A DNA stretch of 64,000 nucleotides from Flavobacterium sp. CBA20B-1. GTDB taxonomy: Bacteria; Bacteroidota; Bacteroidia; Flavobacteriales; Flavobacteriaceae. Every line of letters starts with the position of its first letter. Position 1 is the stretch's first letter. Position numbers and translations under genes: made by a program. Of the stretch, positions 32,228-42,338 are shown in pieces. The stretch covers positions 1,860,001 through 1,924,000 of the forward strand of contig NZ_CP092370.1 of NCBI RefSeq assembly GCF_028473145.1. The letters are read 5' to 3'. The notes under the pieces are model-generated. The model did not search any database. It saw only the letters and a program-made list of their open reading frames with translations, and was not told the origin of the DNA.

Positions 32228-34870
32228 TTACTTATTATGCGTATTTGGAAGCATCGGGTTTGTAATCGCTATACAATTTTTTATTTGTATAGATACTTCG
32301 TTGGATATATTTTCACAATTCACATTATTTAGCACTTTTAAACGCACTTTTGTTTCATTTAAAGCATTGGAAGCATGGGTGATATTTAAGGTGTTGTTGC
32401 TTACCGAAACAACGCCACTAAAAGTAGCATTTGTTAATACATTCCAAACCGAAGGTGCAGATGCCGTAGCATATTCCCAAGTATAAGTAGTAGCATTTGC
32501 CACAGCAACCGTTATTTGTGTATCGTTATTTTCACAAATACTAATATTGGGAACATTTTGCGCTACCGTAGGTAAAGCATTCACGGTAATCGTAAAAGAC
32601 ACTTTAGGACCAACGCACAAAGTTCCTGAAACCGAAGTTCCTTCTGCTACCCAATAATTATGTGAACCAACTGCTGTTGGGTTTGGTACAGATGCTAAAG
32701 GTGTGGTTGCACTTGCCGAATCAAAGTAATATAACTGATAACCGTTTGTAACGCCTGTTGGTGATAAAGCATTTTGCAGAACCACTGGATTACCTTGACA
32801 AACCGATACATTTTGAGCTGTTGGCTGTGTAGTTACCAATATCAACGATGTTTGTAACCTTATATAACAACCGGCATCCATACCCGGAACTACTGCATAA
32901 TAAGTTCTCTTTGAACCATCGGTATTAACCGGAAAATTACCGGTAACAACATTTGTAGTAGAGCTGTAACTTGAAGGTTCAGACGTAAAAAATTTGGTTA
33001 GTAATGGATACTTGTCTGCAATTTGCGCACGTGGAAAGGCATTACCTGCCAAGGAACAAAATGCTTTAAACTGCAACATTCCATTTTCAACCGGAGGTGG
33101 AGCACAGTTTTGAATAAATTGTTGACTCACAGCAATAGTAGATTCAAAATCTGTAAATATTGGACCTTCACAAACACCACTTACATATTCGCGAATAAGT
33201 TTTGAATTTACAATACTTCCTGAAGTAGCACCAGTTCCAGTAATTGTCCCATTTACATTGATCTTTAATCCGCATGGTCCGGCTGAAGAAAGCAATGCAC
33301 AATTTTCGGTAGTTTTAAATTTGTAATTCAATGATCCTTGTAGTACATCTCTGTTGGGGTCTAGTGGCAATGTACCTATATTCCAAACCAATTTTCCTCC
33401 GGGATAATCCTGTGGAGTTGCTCCAACCGGAGCCCAAGCTGGCTTCTCCCAAGTAACAGTGGTTCCGTTAGGAATTTTTATTGTAGGATGAGATCCTACT
33501 GTAATTGTAGAACTGTCATAATGTAGATTAAAAGGAATAGGAATTTCTATTTTAAGATTATTAACCGCTTCTGTTCCTTTGTTATACAAATTTAAATCAA
33601 ATTCTAATTCTTGACCAGGATCTACTGTTGTTCCCGAGGGTGGCGTGTTAACAGCCGTTATATTTTCTGCAACTACATCGGGTACATAGGCATCTACCGC
33701 AAAAATAATGCTGTAAATTGTATAGGTATCTTGATTGGTTCCAAAACGAAAACGTGTAGATGTTTGATTGTTTGTAATGATGTTCTTAGAGCTATTTGGC
33801 AAATCAAACATCGCAATATCTAATCCGTAATTGTTGGTGTAATTTGGTGTTCGGGTATTTCCACCAGTATTAACAGACGAATTAAAGAAATTATTAGTGG
33901 TATTTCCGCTATGACTTAAACGCACCCAGTTACTGTTAGCTGCATTGCGAATATCAAATACATCGCCACTAATTCCTTGATCTCCTTCGCCTGCCATCAT
34001 TCCCATCTTCACATTAACAGCTCCGCTTTGTGCTGCGCGAAAACCAGAAACAGAAAGTTGTCCGTAAGTTGTAACTGGTCCAGTCTGATTACAGCCCCAC
34101 CATCTCGGATCAATACACTCTGTTTGACCATCGTAAGCAATGTAGCTATAGCCATCAAACATAGTGATATCACGCCATTTCATTTCCGGGTTTTCAAATA
34201 TCACTACTATTCCCCATCCACCATAATAACCAACAGAGCCACCATTACCTACTGTTGTAGCTACATCGGCTACAGAAAAAGTTCCCCATGCATTTCCTAA
34301 ATTTCGTACTTGTTGCGTAATATCTGCAAACGCCGAATACATTCCATCAACATCAGAAGCTCCAAAATGGATTCCATTAGCCGTTATTTCCGTGTAAGCA
34401 GTTTGACTTGGTAATTTTAACTTAACTTTGTTCTTAACCAAACCGTTACCTAATGTTAGAGATGAACTACCATCTCCACGACCCGACCAATACAAACCTG
34501 CATAGATTATTTTAGAACAGTCTTGATTAAATCCAGAAGGGTGTGATAGTACTGCAGAGGACGAGTTTTGAATAGCCGCAGGATCACCAGATAGTTTATG
34601 AAATACCATATTGGTATTGTTACTATTGTTAGCATCAGGGTTACCCGATTGCCATTGTCTTCTATCATATAAATTAGAATTTCCAATCATCAGGAAATCT
34701 CCTCGAAGATTGTAAATGCCTCCAGTTGGTGCACCTCCTGGTGAATTGGCTGAAGTACGTAATGAAAAATTTTCTTTGTTTTGTACTTGCGCCATCAGAT
34801 AATTTCCTGAAAGCAATAGCAGAAATAAAGCAAATATTCTTAACGCTATATAATTTTTTTTATATACCAT
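32228..34870 (-). CDS. Large secreted DUF11-repeat surface protein, third gene of the cassette
   Basis: 880 aa. Signal peptide YIALRIFALFLLLLSGNYLMA ends near residue 27. Residues about 30-395 form the N-terminal region seen in Bacteroidota DUF11 proteins (IIYAGLYWSGRGDG, GGWGIVVIFENPEMKWRDIT, FAVDAYVPDVVAENITAVNT). A DUF11 repeat follows (about 400-520: PGQELEFDLNLYNKGTEAVN). The rest is Ig-like/PKD-type strands with VCQGNPVVLQN, ICENNDTQITVAV and a closing ISNEVSIQIKNCIAITNPML. No classical type-A or -B sorting domain is visible, so the exit route is unclear. It sits 2 nt after the 167-aa gene. The decayed lectin/DUF11 gene at the left edge occupies the same slot in the paralogous cassette. 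Confidence 0.85.
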   Translation of the reverse strand: MVYKKNYIALRIFALFLLLLSGNYLMAQVQNKENFSLRTSANSPGGAPTGGIYNLRGDFLMIGNSNLYDRRQWQSGNPDANNSNNTNMVFHKLSGDPAAIQNSSSAVLSHPSGFNQDCSKIIYAGLYWSGRGDGSSSLTLGNGLVKNKVKLKLPSQTAYTEITANGIHFGASDVDGMYSAFADITQQVRNLGNAWGTFSVADVATTVGNGGSVGYYGGWGIVVIFENPEMKWRDITMFDGYSYIAYDGQTECIDPRWWGCNQTGPVTTYGQLSVSGFRAAQSGAVNVKMGMMAGEGDQGISGDVFDIRNAANSNWVRLSHSGNTTNNFFNSSVNTGGNTRTPNYTNNYGLDIAMFDLPNSSKNIITNNQTSTRFRFGTNQDTYTIYSIIFAVDAYVPDVVAENITAVNTPPSGTTVDPGQELEFDLNLYNKGTEAVNNLKIEIPIPFNLHYDSSTITVGSHPTIKIPNGTTVTWEKPAWAPVGATPQDYPGGKLVWNIGTLPLDPNRDVLQGSLNYKFKTTENCALLSSAGPCGLKINVNGTITGTGATSGSIVNSKLIREYVSGVCEGPIFTDFESTIAVSQQFIQNCAPPPVENGMLQFKAFCSLAGNAFPRAQIADKYPLLTKFFTSEPSSYSSTTNVVTGNFPVNTDGSKRTYYAVVPGMDAGCYIRLQTSLILVTTQPTAQNVSVCQGNPVVLQNALSPTGVTNGYQLYYFDSASATTPLASVPNPTAVGSHNYWVAEGTSVSGTLCVGPKVSFTITVNALPTVAQNVPNISICENNDTQITVAVANATTYTWEYATASAPSVWNVLTNATFSGVVSVSNNTLNITHASNALNETKVRLKVLNNVNCENISNEVSIQIKNCIAITNPMLPNTHNK

Positions 34871-34872
34871 GA

Positions 34873-35376
34873 CTATCTATCTATTTTTAATTTTTCGATC
34901 AGTATAGTACTATTCATATTTTTATTACTGATATGCTCTGCTACTAAAAGAGTTATAGCATCTACCTGGTTGTGATTGTATCCTTTTATAAGAACATATT
35001 CCAGATTTCTTAATGGAAATAAATTAAAATTCAAGTTACTAGGTATTGTATCATTAACATTTACTATTAAAACTTTACATTGTTGCAATTGCCATGTAAG
35101 GTTATTTAAAGCTGATGATCCACTTAAATCTTCTATTTCAATAACATCAAAAGGTTTTCCTGTTGATTCAACTGCATCAACAACTCCTTGTGCGGTTATG
35201 TATGTAAAAGAAGTTTGTCCGTATAGCCTTTCCTTCAGTTGATCTTGAGAAGCTACAGACATACTGTCTAAAGCTTGAGTGACTGATAATGTGTTTACTA
35301 CAGTATTCTGCGCCTGTGTTTTGAACCCAAAGCATAGTGCAATAAACATTGTTATATATAAAACTGCTTTTTTCAT
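34873..35376 (-). CDS. Small secreted protein, second gene of the cassette
   Basis: 167 aa. Signal peptide MKKAVLYITMFIALCFGFKT ends at QAQ. The mature part is short and mixed (SVTQALDSMSVASQDQLKER, VIEIEDLSGSSALNNLTWQL, LEYVLIKGYNHNQVDAITLL), with a leucine-rich alternating pattern but no motif I recognise. It is locked between the 385-aa and 880-aa genes with spacers of 2 nt on both sides, so it is almost surely made together with them. The decayed left-edge cassette has no equivalent. Role unknown; perhaps a periplasmic helper or a minor surface subunit. Confidence 0.75.
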   Translation of the reverse strand: MKKAVLYITMFIALCFGFKTQAQNTVVNTLSVTQALDSMSVASQDQLKERLYGQTSFTYITAQGVVDAVESTGKPFDVIEIEDLSGSSALNNLTWQLQQCKVLIVNVNDTIPSNLNFNLFPLRNLEYVLIKGYNHNQVDAITLLVAEHISNKNMNSTILIEKLKIDR

Positions 35377-35378
35377 AA

Positions 35379-36536
35379 TTAATCTTCTTTAACAGCAAAA
35401 ACAATATTTATAAAGCTGCCATTATTAATATTAGCAGATGCACTCACCGTATAAGTCATAAGTCCGGCTGGTGTGATGCTATTAATCGTAAAAACCCCCG
35501 ATGTGGCATGTGTTACATGATATCCCAATTCGCTGGCTGGTAAAACGGGAAGTGCAGCAGCACCTGTGCTACTCATTACTGGGCTGCCAAATTGTGTGCT
35601 GTATATTTGATAAAGATCAATAGTTCCGATTCGTGTTGTATTATTATAGGTAACACCTGTTTGACCAGCCAATTGACTCTCTGCTGTGGGCACTAATACC
35701 GATGGCATATAGAAAAATTTAGGCATTGCTGCTTTTAAAGCCTTCACTGTTCCATCTTGGTTCACAGCCATTAAATGCTGTGTAATTCCAGTAGTAGCGT
35801 TTGTAGCTTGGGTTTTGGTTTTATCAAGCCCAGTAATTGCTAAATTACTACCTCCGGTTGCAATGGTAAAAGCATTTCCATTGTTTGAAATGGTAGTGGC
35901 TCTTGTTAAATTCCCTCCTAACTTTACTTTTCCATCATGTATTTCTACACCACTTTCTGCCATTCCACTTAAACTTGGGGTTACGGCTTCCCATTGGTTC
36001 AAAGAACTGTTATATGTTAAAACCTGTCCGTTTACATTTGGGGCGGTACTGCTTACAGCTGTTCCTTGAATTTTCTCTACCTTTGTACTATTCGCTGCGC
36101 CTGTTACATCACCATTCAACGTTATTCCAGCTGTATTGGCGCTTACTGTGTAAGTAGTTATATTTCCCGACACATTAGGAACCACCGATATTCCCGTTCC
36201 TGGTGCTACTATTGCATTGTTATCAATCGCCGCTACGTCTTCTCCATTCAATAGTCGTTGCCATTTATTTTGATACCAATAATAATAACCAGGTGTAACG
36301 TCACTAGTATATGCTGTATTATAAACAAAAAGACTATTGATATTTCCTGGTGTAATAGAAGTGTTGTCGGTAGTGGAGGTAAGGTTTACTTGTGGAAATA
36401 AAACACCTTTACTATTTGATACTATTTCTAACTGAGAAGATGCATTAGGTGTTCTAGTTCCTATCCCTACCTGACCTTGACTATATGCACCCAATGATAC
36501 CACAGAAAAGACTGTAGCTAATGCCATTTTTTTCAT
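35379..36536 (-). CDS. Secreted tail-fibre-like protein, first gene of the cassette (intact paralogue)
   Basis: 385 aa. Signal peptide MKKMALATVFSVVSLGAYSQ, then GQVGIGTRTPNASSQLEIVS, the opening of many Bacteroidota fibre-like secreted proteins. The middle is low-complexity, rich in Thr, Asn, Gly and Val (GTGISVVPNVSGNITTYTVS). The C-terminal 190 residues are shared with the truncated gene at 1708-2835: [49 protein letters not shown]. The conserved end suggests a folded cap on an extended shaft. No sorting domain is recognised. It heads a three-gene operon and has a 398-nt AT-rich upstream region. Confidence 0.85.
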   Translation of the reverse strand: MKKMALATVFSVVSLGAYSQGQVGIGTRTPNASSQLEIVSNSKGVLFPQVNLTSTTDNTSITPGNINSLFVYNTAYTSDVTPGYYYWYQNKWQRLLNGEDVAAIDNNAIVAPGTGISVVPNVSGNITTYTVSANTAGITLNGDVTGAANSTKVEKIQGTAVSSTAPNVNGQVLTYNSSLNQWEAVTPSLSGMAESGVEIHDGKVKLGGNLTRATTISNNGNAFTIATGGSNLAITGLDKTKTQATNATTGITQHLMAVNQDGTVKALKAAMPKFFYMPSVLVPTAESQLAGQTGVTYNNTTRIGTIDLYQIYSTQFGSPVMSSTGAAALPVLPASELGYHVTHATSGVFTINSITPAGLMTYTVSASANINNGSFINIVFAVKED

Positions 36537-36934
36537 AATCGTTCTTAATAATTATTTTTTAACACACTCATTTTAAGTATGTTTTACTCTTATCTAAATC
36601 TTCATTACGAGCATAAAATTAATGATTATTGAACCTACATTATTCACTAACCTATTGAAAATAACAGATTTAAGCTATACAAAAAACAACATATAACATA
36701 TTTAAGCTATCGATAAGAAACAAAAAACTTTGAAATTTTATAAAATATCTAATCCCATTTTGAAAAAATACTTATTACGAAGAATGATAAATATGTTATA
36801 AAGTTGGTTTTGCCTCCTTAAATTTTTTAATGTTCTCAAACCTCGTTTTTGTTGTAATAATGTTAAGTTTTTATCGTCGTTAAAAAAAAAATTGTACTTT
36901 AGTCACTGTTTTTTTAATATTATAAATAAAGATT
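36537..36934. other. Divergent intergenic region, no gene seen
   Basis: About 400 nt, very AT-rich, between the secreted-protein operon and the divergent 141-aa gene. I see no ORF. TACTTTAG (36895-36902), one mismatch from TAnnTTTG, may be the -7 of the 141-aa gene; no clear promoter for the operon is recognised. Confidence 0.4.
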
Positions 36935-37360
36935 ATGAAAAAGATGATTTTTGGGACATTCATGTTCTTCGCAATACAAGTTGGTTTTGCACAATCACAA
37001 GATGCACAAACATTTGTTAGCAACATGGGCGTTAAAGCGCAAATAGAAGGTGCAAAACAGCAAATTTTACCTGCTATTGACACAGCAAAAGTAGATGAGT
37101 TTACAAAAGAGTTTGATGCAGTAGCAAGCAGCTTTATTACCGATTTTACAAAATTAGTTGACGAAAACTACGACGCTAACGAAATAAAAGATGCCAACAA
37201 AAAATACGCGGAAACAAAAGAAATGACGCAAATTGCTCCAAAAGATGCAGCAGCTTTTGAACAAAAAATCAATGCTTTACAGGCAGAAGTAGGTATGAGC
37301 ATGCAAGGTTTGGTTATGAAATATGCTAGTGCAGAAGCAATGCAACAAGCAGAAGAATAA
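36935..37360 (+). CDS. Small secreted helical protein (DUF2059-like)
   Basis: 141 aa. Signal peptide MKKMIFGTFMFFAIQVGFAQ. The rest is helical and charged: NMGVKAQIEGAKQQILPAID, FTKEFDAVASSFITDFTKLV, GMSMQGLVMKYASAEAMQQA. The layout (a 'Q....ILPAI' helix, then an alpha hairpin and a final GxxMQ helix) recalls DUF2059 periplasmic proteins, but the match is loose. Rich in Ala and Gln, no cysteine. The gene has its own terminator. Function unknown. Confidence 0.7.
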   Translation: MKKMIFGTFMFFAIQVGFAQSQDAQTFVSNMGVKAQIEGAKQQILPAIDTAKVDEFTKEFDAVASSFITDFTKLVDENYDANEIKDANKKYAETKEMTQIAPKDAAAFEQKINALQAEVGMSMQGLVMKYASAEAMQQAEE

Positions 37361-37381
37361 GCAACAGCAAAAAAGATAAAG

Positions 37382-37404
37382 AGAGGCATTTACGCCTCTT
37401 TTTT
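37382..37404 (+). terminator. Terminator after the 141-aa gene
   Basis: AGAGGC / GCCTCT with a 6-nt loop and an eight-T run. Confidence 0.75.
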
Positions 37405-37433
37405 TATGCGTATTTTTGAAAAAACATTACACT

Positions 37434-37817
37434 ATGAATTGTCCGTGCTGTTCCTCTAAACTATATGCAGAATGCTGTGAACCTTATCACAGTAAAACTA
37501 AACACGCACCCACTGCCGAAGCCTTAATGCGTTCGCGATATTCTGCATTTACCATTCCCAACGGCGACTATTTAATAAATACCACTTTGCCCGCAAAACG
37601 AAAGTTTCATACCAAAGAAGAATTGCAGCAATGGGGCGAAATCAATCAATGGATCAAGTTGGTAATTGTAAATATTCCTACCATAAATCAGGTGGAATTC
37701 AAGGCATATTATATCGATCAAGATCAAAACGAACAAGTACATCACGAATTATCGGTGTTTCAAAAAATGAACGATCGCTGGTATTATGTTTCGGGCAAAT
37801 TCTTAAACGACAATTAA
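37434..37817 (+). CDS. YchJ-family protein with N-terminal SEC-C zinc motif
   Basis: 127 aa from ATG 37434 (MNCPCCSSKLYAECCEPYHS). A reading from TTG at 37416 is rejected because that TTG is part of the -7 promoter element TATTTTTG (37411-37418). The SEC-C-like zinc motif is CPCCSSKLYAECCEPYH, and the YchJ core reads PTAEALMRSRYSAFTIPNGD, YLINT, then KLVIVNIPTINQVEFKAYYI and RWYYVSGKF at the end. YchJ (UPF0225) proteins have an NTF2-like fold and no established activity. It overlaps the next small gene's upstream region and precedes sbcD. Confidence 0.9.
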   Translation: MNCPCCSSKLYAECCEPYHSKTKHAPTAEALMRSRYSAFTIPNGDYLINTTLPAKRKFHTKEELQQWGEINQWIKLVIVNIPTINQVEFKAYYIDQDQNEQVHHELSVFQKMNDRWYYVSGKFLNDN

Positions 37818-37843
37818 TGTTTAAAAACAAGTGTATATTTGAA

Positions 37844-37999
37844 ATGGGAAGAAGAAACGAAACCAACCGATTGGCGCATAAGAAAAAAGTTGATCAGAAA
37901 AAGAGTAAAGCAACTAATGCAGAGGCACTTCGAAAAGAAAAATTGAAGCAAATTCAGCAACGATTCAACCAAGCTAACCAAAAATTAAAAGAAGAATAA
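37844..37999 (+). CDS. Small basic coiled protein of unknown function
   Basis: 51 aa, MGRRNETNRLAHKKKVDQKK followed by a helical lysine/glutamine-rich tail ending NQANQKLKEE. It lies 2 nt upstream of sbcD and 26 nt after the YchJ-like gene, so it is probably read in the same mRNA. Possibly a small nucleic-acid-binding protein, judged only from charge. An upstream in-frame ATG at 37817 would add nine residues, overlapping the YchJ stop; either start is possible. Confidence 0.6.
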   Translation: MGRRNETNRLAHKKKVDQKKSKATNAEALRKEKLKQIQQRFNQANQKLKEE

Positions 38000-38001
38000 T
38001 T

Positions 38002-39207
38002 ATGAAAGTATTGCACACCGCCGATTGGCATTTAGGAAAGCGTTTAGATGGTTTTTCGCGATTTGAAGAGCAGATTGATGTAATGAACGAAATCTTTGAA
38101 ATTGCCGATCGCGAAAAGGTGGATTTGGTTTTAATTGCTGGCGATTTGTTCGATGCTTTTAATCCGGCGGTTGAAGCGGTTGATTTATTCTACAAAACCC
38201 TGAAACGACTTACAAATAATGCAAAACGCCCGGTAATTGCCATTGCCGGCAATCATGATTCGCCCGATCGCATTAATGCACCCGATCCTTTAGCTCGTGA
38301 ATGCGGAATAATTTTAATTGGTTATCCAAACGAAAAGGTCAATTTGTTTGAATTGGATCATTTTAAAATCACAAAATCTGTAGAAGGATTTATTGAACTA
38401 AAAATAAATCATATCGAATTTCCCATTCGAATCATTCATACGCCGTATGCCAACGAAATCCGCTTAAAACAATATTTTGGCGAAGAAAAAGAAGAACAAT
38501 TAAACAGTGTTTTAAAAGATCAATGGACCAAGATTGCCGATGAATTTTGTGATGAAAAAGGCGTAAACATTTTGCTTTCGCATTTATACATGAATAAGCG
38601 CGGCACAACAATTTTAGAAGAACCTGAAGGCGAAAAACCCATTAAAATTGGTACTGCAGATATGGTTTATTCAGATTGTATTCCGCCGCAAATTCAATAT
38701 ACCGCTTTGGGTCATTTGCATGCCTTTAACAACATTGGTACTGCCGAAAAACCGGTTGTTTATTCGTCGTCGCCTTTGTGTTACAGTTTTAGCGAAGCTG
38801 GTCAAACCAAATATGTATCCATCATTAATGCGCAACCAAATCAAGAGGTGAATTTTACGAAAATAGAACTTACCAAAGGAAAAGCATTGGTTCGTAAAAC
38901 CTTTCAACTGGTTGATGATGCGGTAAATTGGTTGGTTCAAAATCCAGATACCTTGGTAGAGTTGACCATGGAAACCGATACTTTTTTAACAACAGAAGAG
39001 CGAAAAGCCATTTTTCAGGCACATGCGGGTATTGTACATTTAATTCCGAAGGTAAAAAATGGGTATGTTAATGAAATTTCAGCAAAAGAAATCAACCTCA
39101 ATCAGGATATTAAACATCTTTTTAAAGATTATTTTAAATCTAAAAATGCCCAACAAGAACCCAATAATGAATTAATGGATTTGTTTAACGAAATTTTGAA
39201 TAATTAA
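38002..39207 (+). CDS. sbcD: Exonuclease SbcCD subunit SbcD (Mre11-like nuclease)
   Basis: 401 aa. Nuclease half of the SbcCD/Mre11-Rad50 complex, which trims hairpins and protein-blocked DNA ends. All phosphoesterase motifs are visible in order: LHTADWHLGKRLDGF (D, H), AGDLFDAFNP, AGNHDSPDR, LLSHLYMNKRG and TALGHLHAFNN. A capping domain follows and the last 70 residues bind SbcC. It is 3 nt before sbcC, so the two are translated together. Length and layout are normal. Confidence 0.95.
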   Translation: MKVLHTADWHLGKRLDGFSRFEEQIDVMNEIFEIADREKVDLVLIAGDLFDAFNPAVEAVDLFYKTLKRLTNNAKRPVIAIAGNHDSPDRINAPDPLARECGIILIGYPNEKVNLFELDHFKITKSVEGFIELKINHIEFPIRIIHTPYANEIRLKQYFGEEKEEQLNSVLKDQWTKIADEFCDEKGVNILLSHLYMNKRGTTILEEPEGEKPIKIGTADMVYSDCIPPQIQYTALGHLHAFNNIGTAEKPVVYSSSPLCYSFSEAGQTKYVSIINAQPNQEVNFTKIELTKGKALVRKTFQLVDDAVNWLVQNPDTLVELTMETDTFLTTEERKAIFQAHAGIVHLIPKVKNGYVNEISAKEINLNQDIKHLFKDYFKSKNAQQEPNNELMDLFNEILNN

Positions 39208-39210
39208 CCT

Positions 39211-42200
39211 ATGATCCCCATTAAACTTACCATAGAAGGTTTGTATTCGTATCAAAAAAGACAAACCATTGATTTTGAAAACCTGATAAATGCGGGTTTG
39301 TTCGGTATTTTTGGATCGGTGGGTTCGGGTAAATCATCTATTTTAGAAGCCATTACGTTTGCTTTGTACGGCGAAACCGAACGTTTAAACAAGCAAGACA
39401 AACGTGCATATAACATGATGAATTTAAAATCTAGCACGGCGTTTATTGCGTTTGATTTTTATAATTACGAAGACAAAATATTTCGGGTAACACGCGAATT
39501 TAAACGAAATTCTAAACGATTTGACGATATTAAATCGCCAACCGTTGTTTTTTATGAATGGATAAACGACCATTGGATTCCGTTAAATCATAGCAATGCA
39601 CAAGTAATTGTTGGGTTGAGTTACGATAATTTTAAACGAACAATCATCATTCCGCAAGGCAAGTTTAAAGAGTTTATTGAATTGGGTGCAAAAGACAGAA
39701 CCCAAATGATGAAAGAGATTTTTAAACTGCATCGATTTGATTTAGCTGATAAAGTTTCGGTTTTAAACAGTAAAAATCTAACGGAATTAAATCAACTAGA
39801 AGGAAAATTGTCGGGTTACGATGAAGTTTCCGAAGAAAACATTGCTGTTCTAAAAGATAAACTTGCCAGTGAAACTGAAATTGCAAATGAAAAGCAAACG
39901 ATTTTTAAAACGATTAACGATAAATTACAGCATTTAAAATCGTTAAAAACCGATTTTGAATCGTTGCAAAACAAGAAAAAACAGTTTGCAGAACTGACGA
40001 ATCAAAAACCGGAAATCGATCAAAAGAAAACGCAACTGGAGGTTTACGAACGTGTTAATAAAACGTTTAATCAGCTGTTGATTGATGGTAAAAAAAATGA
40101 AAAGGATATTGAACAGCAATCAAATCTGTTGCTAAAAGAAAAATCACTTTTGCAAAATTCAGAAGCAGAATTGCTTCAAATTGAAGCGGCAATTACCGAA
40201 ATAAAACCTTATGTTGATGATTTGCCCAACAAGCGTTTACAGGAAAACGATTTAGATTTTATTGCTAAAATTCTTAAGTTTTCAACTGATGTTGTGGAAC
40301 TAAAAAACCGAACAGTTAATGGCGAAGTGAAGGTTCGTGAAGTGGAACAAACAGTTCAAAAAATACATCAAACCATAAAAGAAACCGAAAAAGAAATAAT
40401 TGATCTTACTGAAAATCAGATTGAAACCGATGTTTTAATCCATATAGGTGATTGGTTTAGCAAAAAGCAACATTTAGTAAAAGAACTGAATCTGCAACAA
40501 GAAAAAAGCAATCAATTAAGAAGCGAAATTCAATTAATTGAAAAGGAATTAATCAGTGATAAAATTGATATCTCTACTTTTGAAAATGATGTAAAAATTG
40601 TAAACGATACTTTTTCGCAACAAAAAAAGGAATTGAATGCTAAAATGCAATCGTTTCAAGTGCAGCAAGAGTTGGCACATTTTGCGCACAACTTGCACAG
40701 CGGCGAGGCGTGTCCGCTTTGTGGTTCGTTGGAACATCCCGAGATTTTAACGTTGAACGATGTTACTTTACATATAAATGATGTTCAGAACGAAATAAAT
40801 TTAATGGAAGAAAAGCAGAATAATGCTGTAGAATTCGCGAATAAAATCCGACAAAAAATTCAGAAGTTTTCCATGCTTCAAGAGCAATTTTCTAGCGAGA
40901 ATAATCGTTTAGAAGATTTAAAAAATCAGATTGTTCAGCATAACACTACTTTTATTTGGACAGATTTTAATGCAGATGACTTTGAAGATTTTCAACAGAA
41001 AAAACAAGTTTCGATTGATGTAACCAAACAAATCGAACTTAAAAACAAATTCATTTCAGAACAAAGAATAAGTTTAGAAAGTCAGCAGGAAACAGTAGAA
41101 AAATATAGAAAAGCTTTAGAAAAATTCAAGTTAGAAGAAGCAGAAAAACAAGCACAAATCAATCAAAATTTAAGCAATTTAAAAGTGCTTGCTTTTACAG
41201 ATTTTACTGCGTTTTCTGTTGAAGAAATAGAACAAAAATTACGAGATTTAAAAGCGTTTAATCAAAAAACAGAAAATGATTTTACTTTGTTCAATCAGCA
41301 GTTTCATCAGTTAAACACGCAAATTCAGGTTCAAAAAAACTCAATTGCATCAACTGAAAAACAATTGTTCGATTTGAATAAAAATCTAGCGGAATTAAAT
41401 GATTTGTTCAATAAGAATTTAGTCGATCAAAACATTGAAAACAAAGAAAAAGTTGTTGAAATACTTGATTTGAATTGGAATGTAGAAGCAGTTCGAAAAG
41501 AAATTGAAGATTTTACCATTGCATATGAAATACTGAAAAATCAAATTCAGGAATTAGAAGCAAAGTTAAAAGACGAATTTTTCAATGAAAACGACTATCT
41601 GCAACTCGAAAAGGCGTTTGAAACTGCAGATTTTGAATTAAAAATCGCAACCGAAAATGTTACTAAAACCAATGCGGAAATTAGTCGTTTAACCGAAGCG
41701 TTCCATCAGAAAAAGGAATTGTTAACAGCATTAGATCAACTTAAAAAACGAGCAGAAAACTTAAAAACCATGGGCAATTTGTTTAAAGCTGCAGGGTTTG
41801 TTCAATATGTATCGTCGATTTATTTGAAACAATTGTGCGAAAATGCCAATGTGCGTTTCCGTAAAATGACGCGAAACCAATTGAGTTTACAGGTTAACGA
41901 AACAAACGATTTTGAAGTGATTGATTATTTAAACGAAGGCAGAACGCGCAGTGTGAAAACACTTTCAGGCGGACAATCGTTTCAAGTTTCGTTGAGTTTA
42001 GCGTTGGCGTTGGCAGAAAGCGTTCAGACTAATTCTTTAGCAAATAAAAACTTTTTCTTTATCGATGAAGGTTTTGGAACGCAAGATGCCGAATCGGTGA
42101 ATATTGTGTTTGAAACGCTGAATAACCTGCACAAAGAAAATCGTATTGTGGGGATTATTTCGCACGTTGAAGAGCTGAAAGAACGCATTCCTATTGCTTT

Positions 42201-42249
42201 GCAAATCACAAAATCTGCTGAAAACGGCAGCGAGATTGCAGTTTTGTGA
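39211..42249 (+). CDS. sbcC: Exonuclease SbcCD subunit SbcC (Rad50-like ATPase)
   Basis: 1012 aa SMC-like ATPase. Walker A is GSVGSGKSSILEAITFAL near residue 35; the C-terminal half-site has the signature KTLSGGQSFQVSLSLALALA and Walker B FFFIDEGFGTQD. Between them are about 800 residues of coiled coil, interrupted near residue 501 by the zinc hook CPLCG (followed by SLEHPEIL). Q-loop IIPQGKFKEFIELG is also clear. The frame is intact over 3 kb of AT-rich, homopolymer-rich DNA, which matters for judging the frameshifts elsewhere in the window. Confidence 0.96.
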   Translation: MIPIKLTIEGLYSYQKRQTIDFENLINAGLFGIFGSVGSGKSSILEAITFALYGETERLNKQDKRAYNMMNLKSSTAFIAFDFYNYEDKIFRVTREFKRNSKRFDDIKSPTVVFYEWINDHWIPLNHSNAQVIVGLSYDNFKRTIIIPQGKFKEFIELGAKDRTQMMKEIFKLHRFDLADKVSVLNSKNLTELNQLEGKLSGYDEVSEENIAVLKDKLASETEIANEKQTIFKTINDKLQHLKSLKTDFESLQNKKKQFAELTNQKPEIDQKKTQLEVYERVNKTFNQLLIDGKKNEKDIEQQSNLLLKEKSLLQNSEAELLQIEAAITEIKPYVDDLPNKRLQENDLDFIAKILKFSTDVVELKNRTVNGEVKVREVEQTVQKIHQTIKETEKEIIDLTENQIETDVLIHIGDWFSKKQHLVKELNLQQEKSNQLRSEIQLIEKELISDKIDISTFENDVKIVNDTFSQQKKELNAKMQSFQVQQELAHFAHNLHSGEACPLCGSLEHPEILTLNDVTLHINDVQNEINLMEEKQNNAVEFANKIRQKIQKFSMLQEQFSSENNRLEDLKNQIVQHNTTFIWTDFNADDFEDFQQKKQVSIDVTKQIELKNKFISEQRISLESQQETVEKYRKALEKFKLEEAEKQAQINQNLSNLKVLAFTDFTAFSVEEIEQKLRDLKAFNQKTENDFTLFNQQFHQLNTQIQVQKNSIASTEKQLFDLNKNLAELNDLFNKNLVDQNIENKEKVVEILDLNWNVEAVRKEIEDFTIAYEILKNQIQELEAKLKDEFFNENDYLQLEKAFETADFELKIATENVTKTNAEISRLTEAFHQKKELLTALDQLKKRAENLKTMGNLFKAAGFVQYVSSIYLKQLCENANVRFRKMTRNQLSLQVNETNDFEVIDYLNEGRTRSVKTLSGGQSFQVSLSLALALAESVQTNSLANKNFFFIDEGFGTQDAESVNIVFETLNNLHKENRIVGIISHVEELKERIPIALQITKSAENGSEIAVL

Positions 42250-42338
42250 AAGAGGTAGTTTAAAAAAACACTAAGCATTTGTAACAATTCCGAAAAAACC
42301 ATACTCACTAACAAACAACACTTAAAAACAGCAGCATC

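Noticed and set aside
37416..37433. TTG start of the YchJ-like protein
   Set aside because: The TTG is part of the -7 element TATTTTTG; the ATG at 37434 directly starts the zinc motif.
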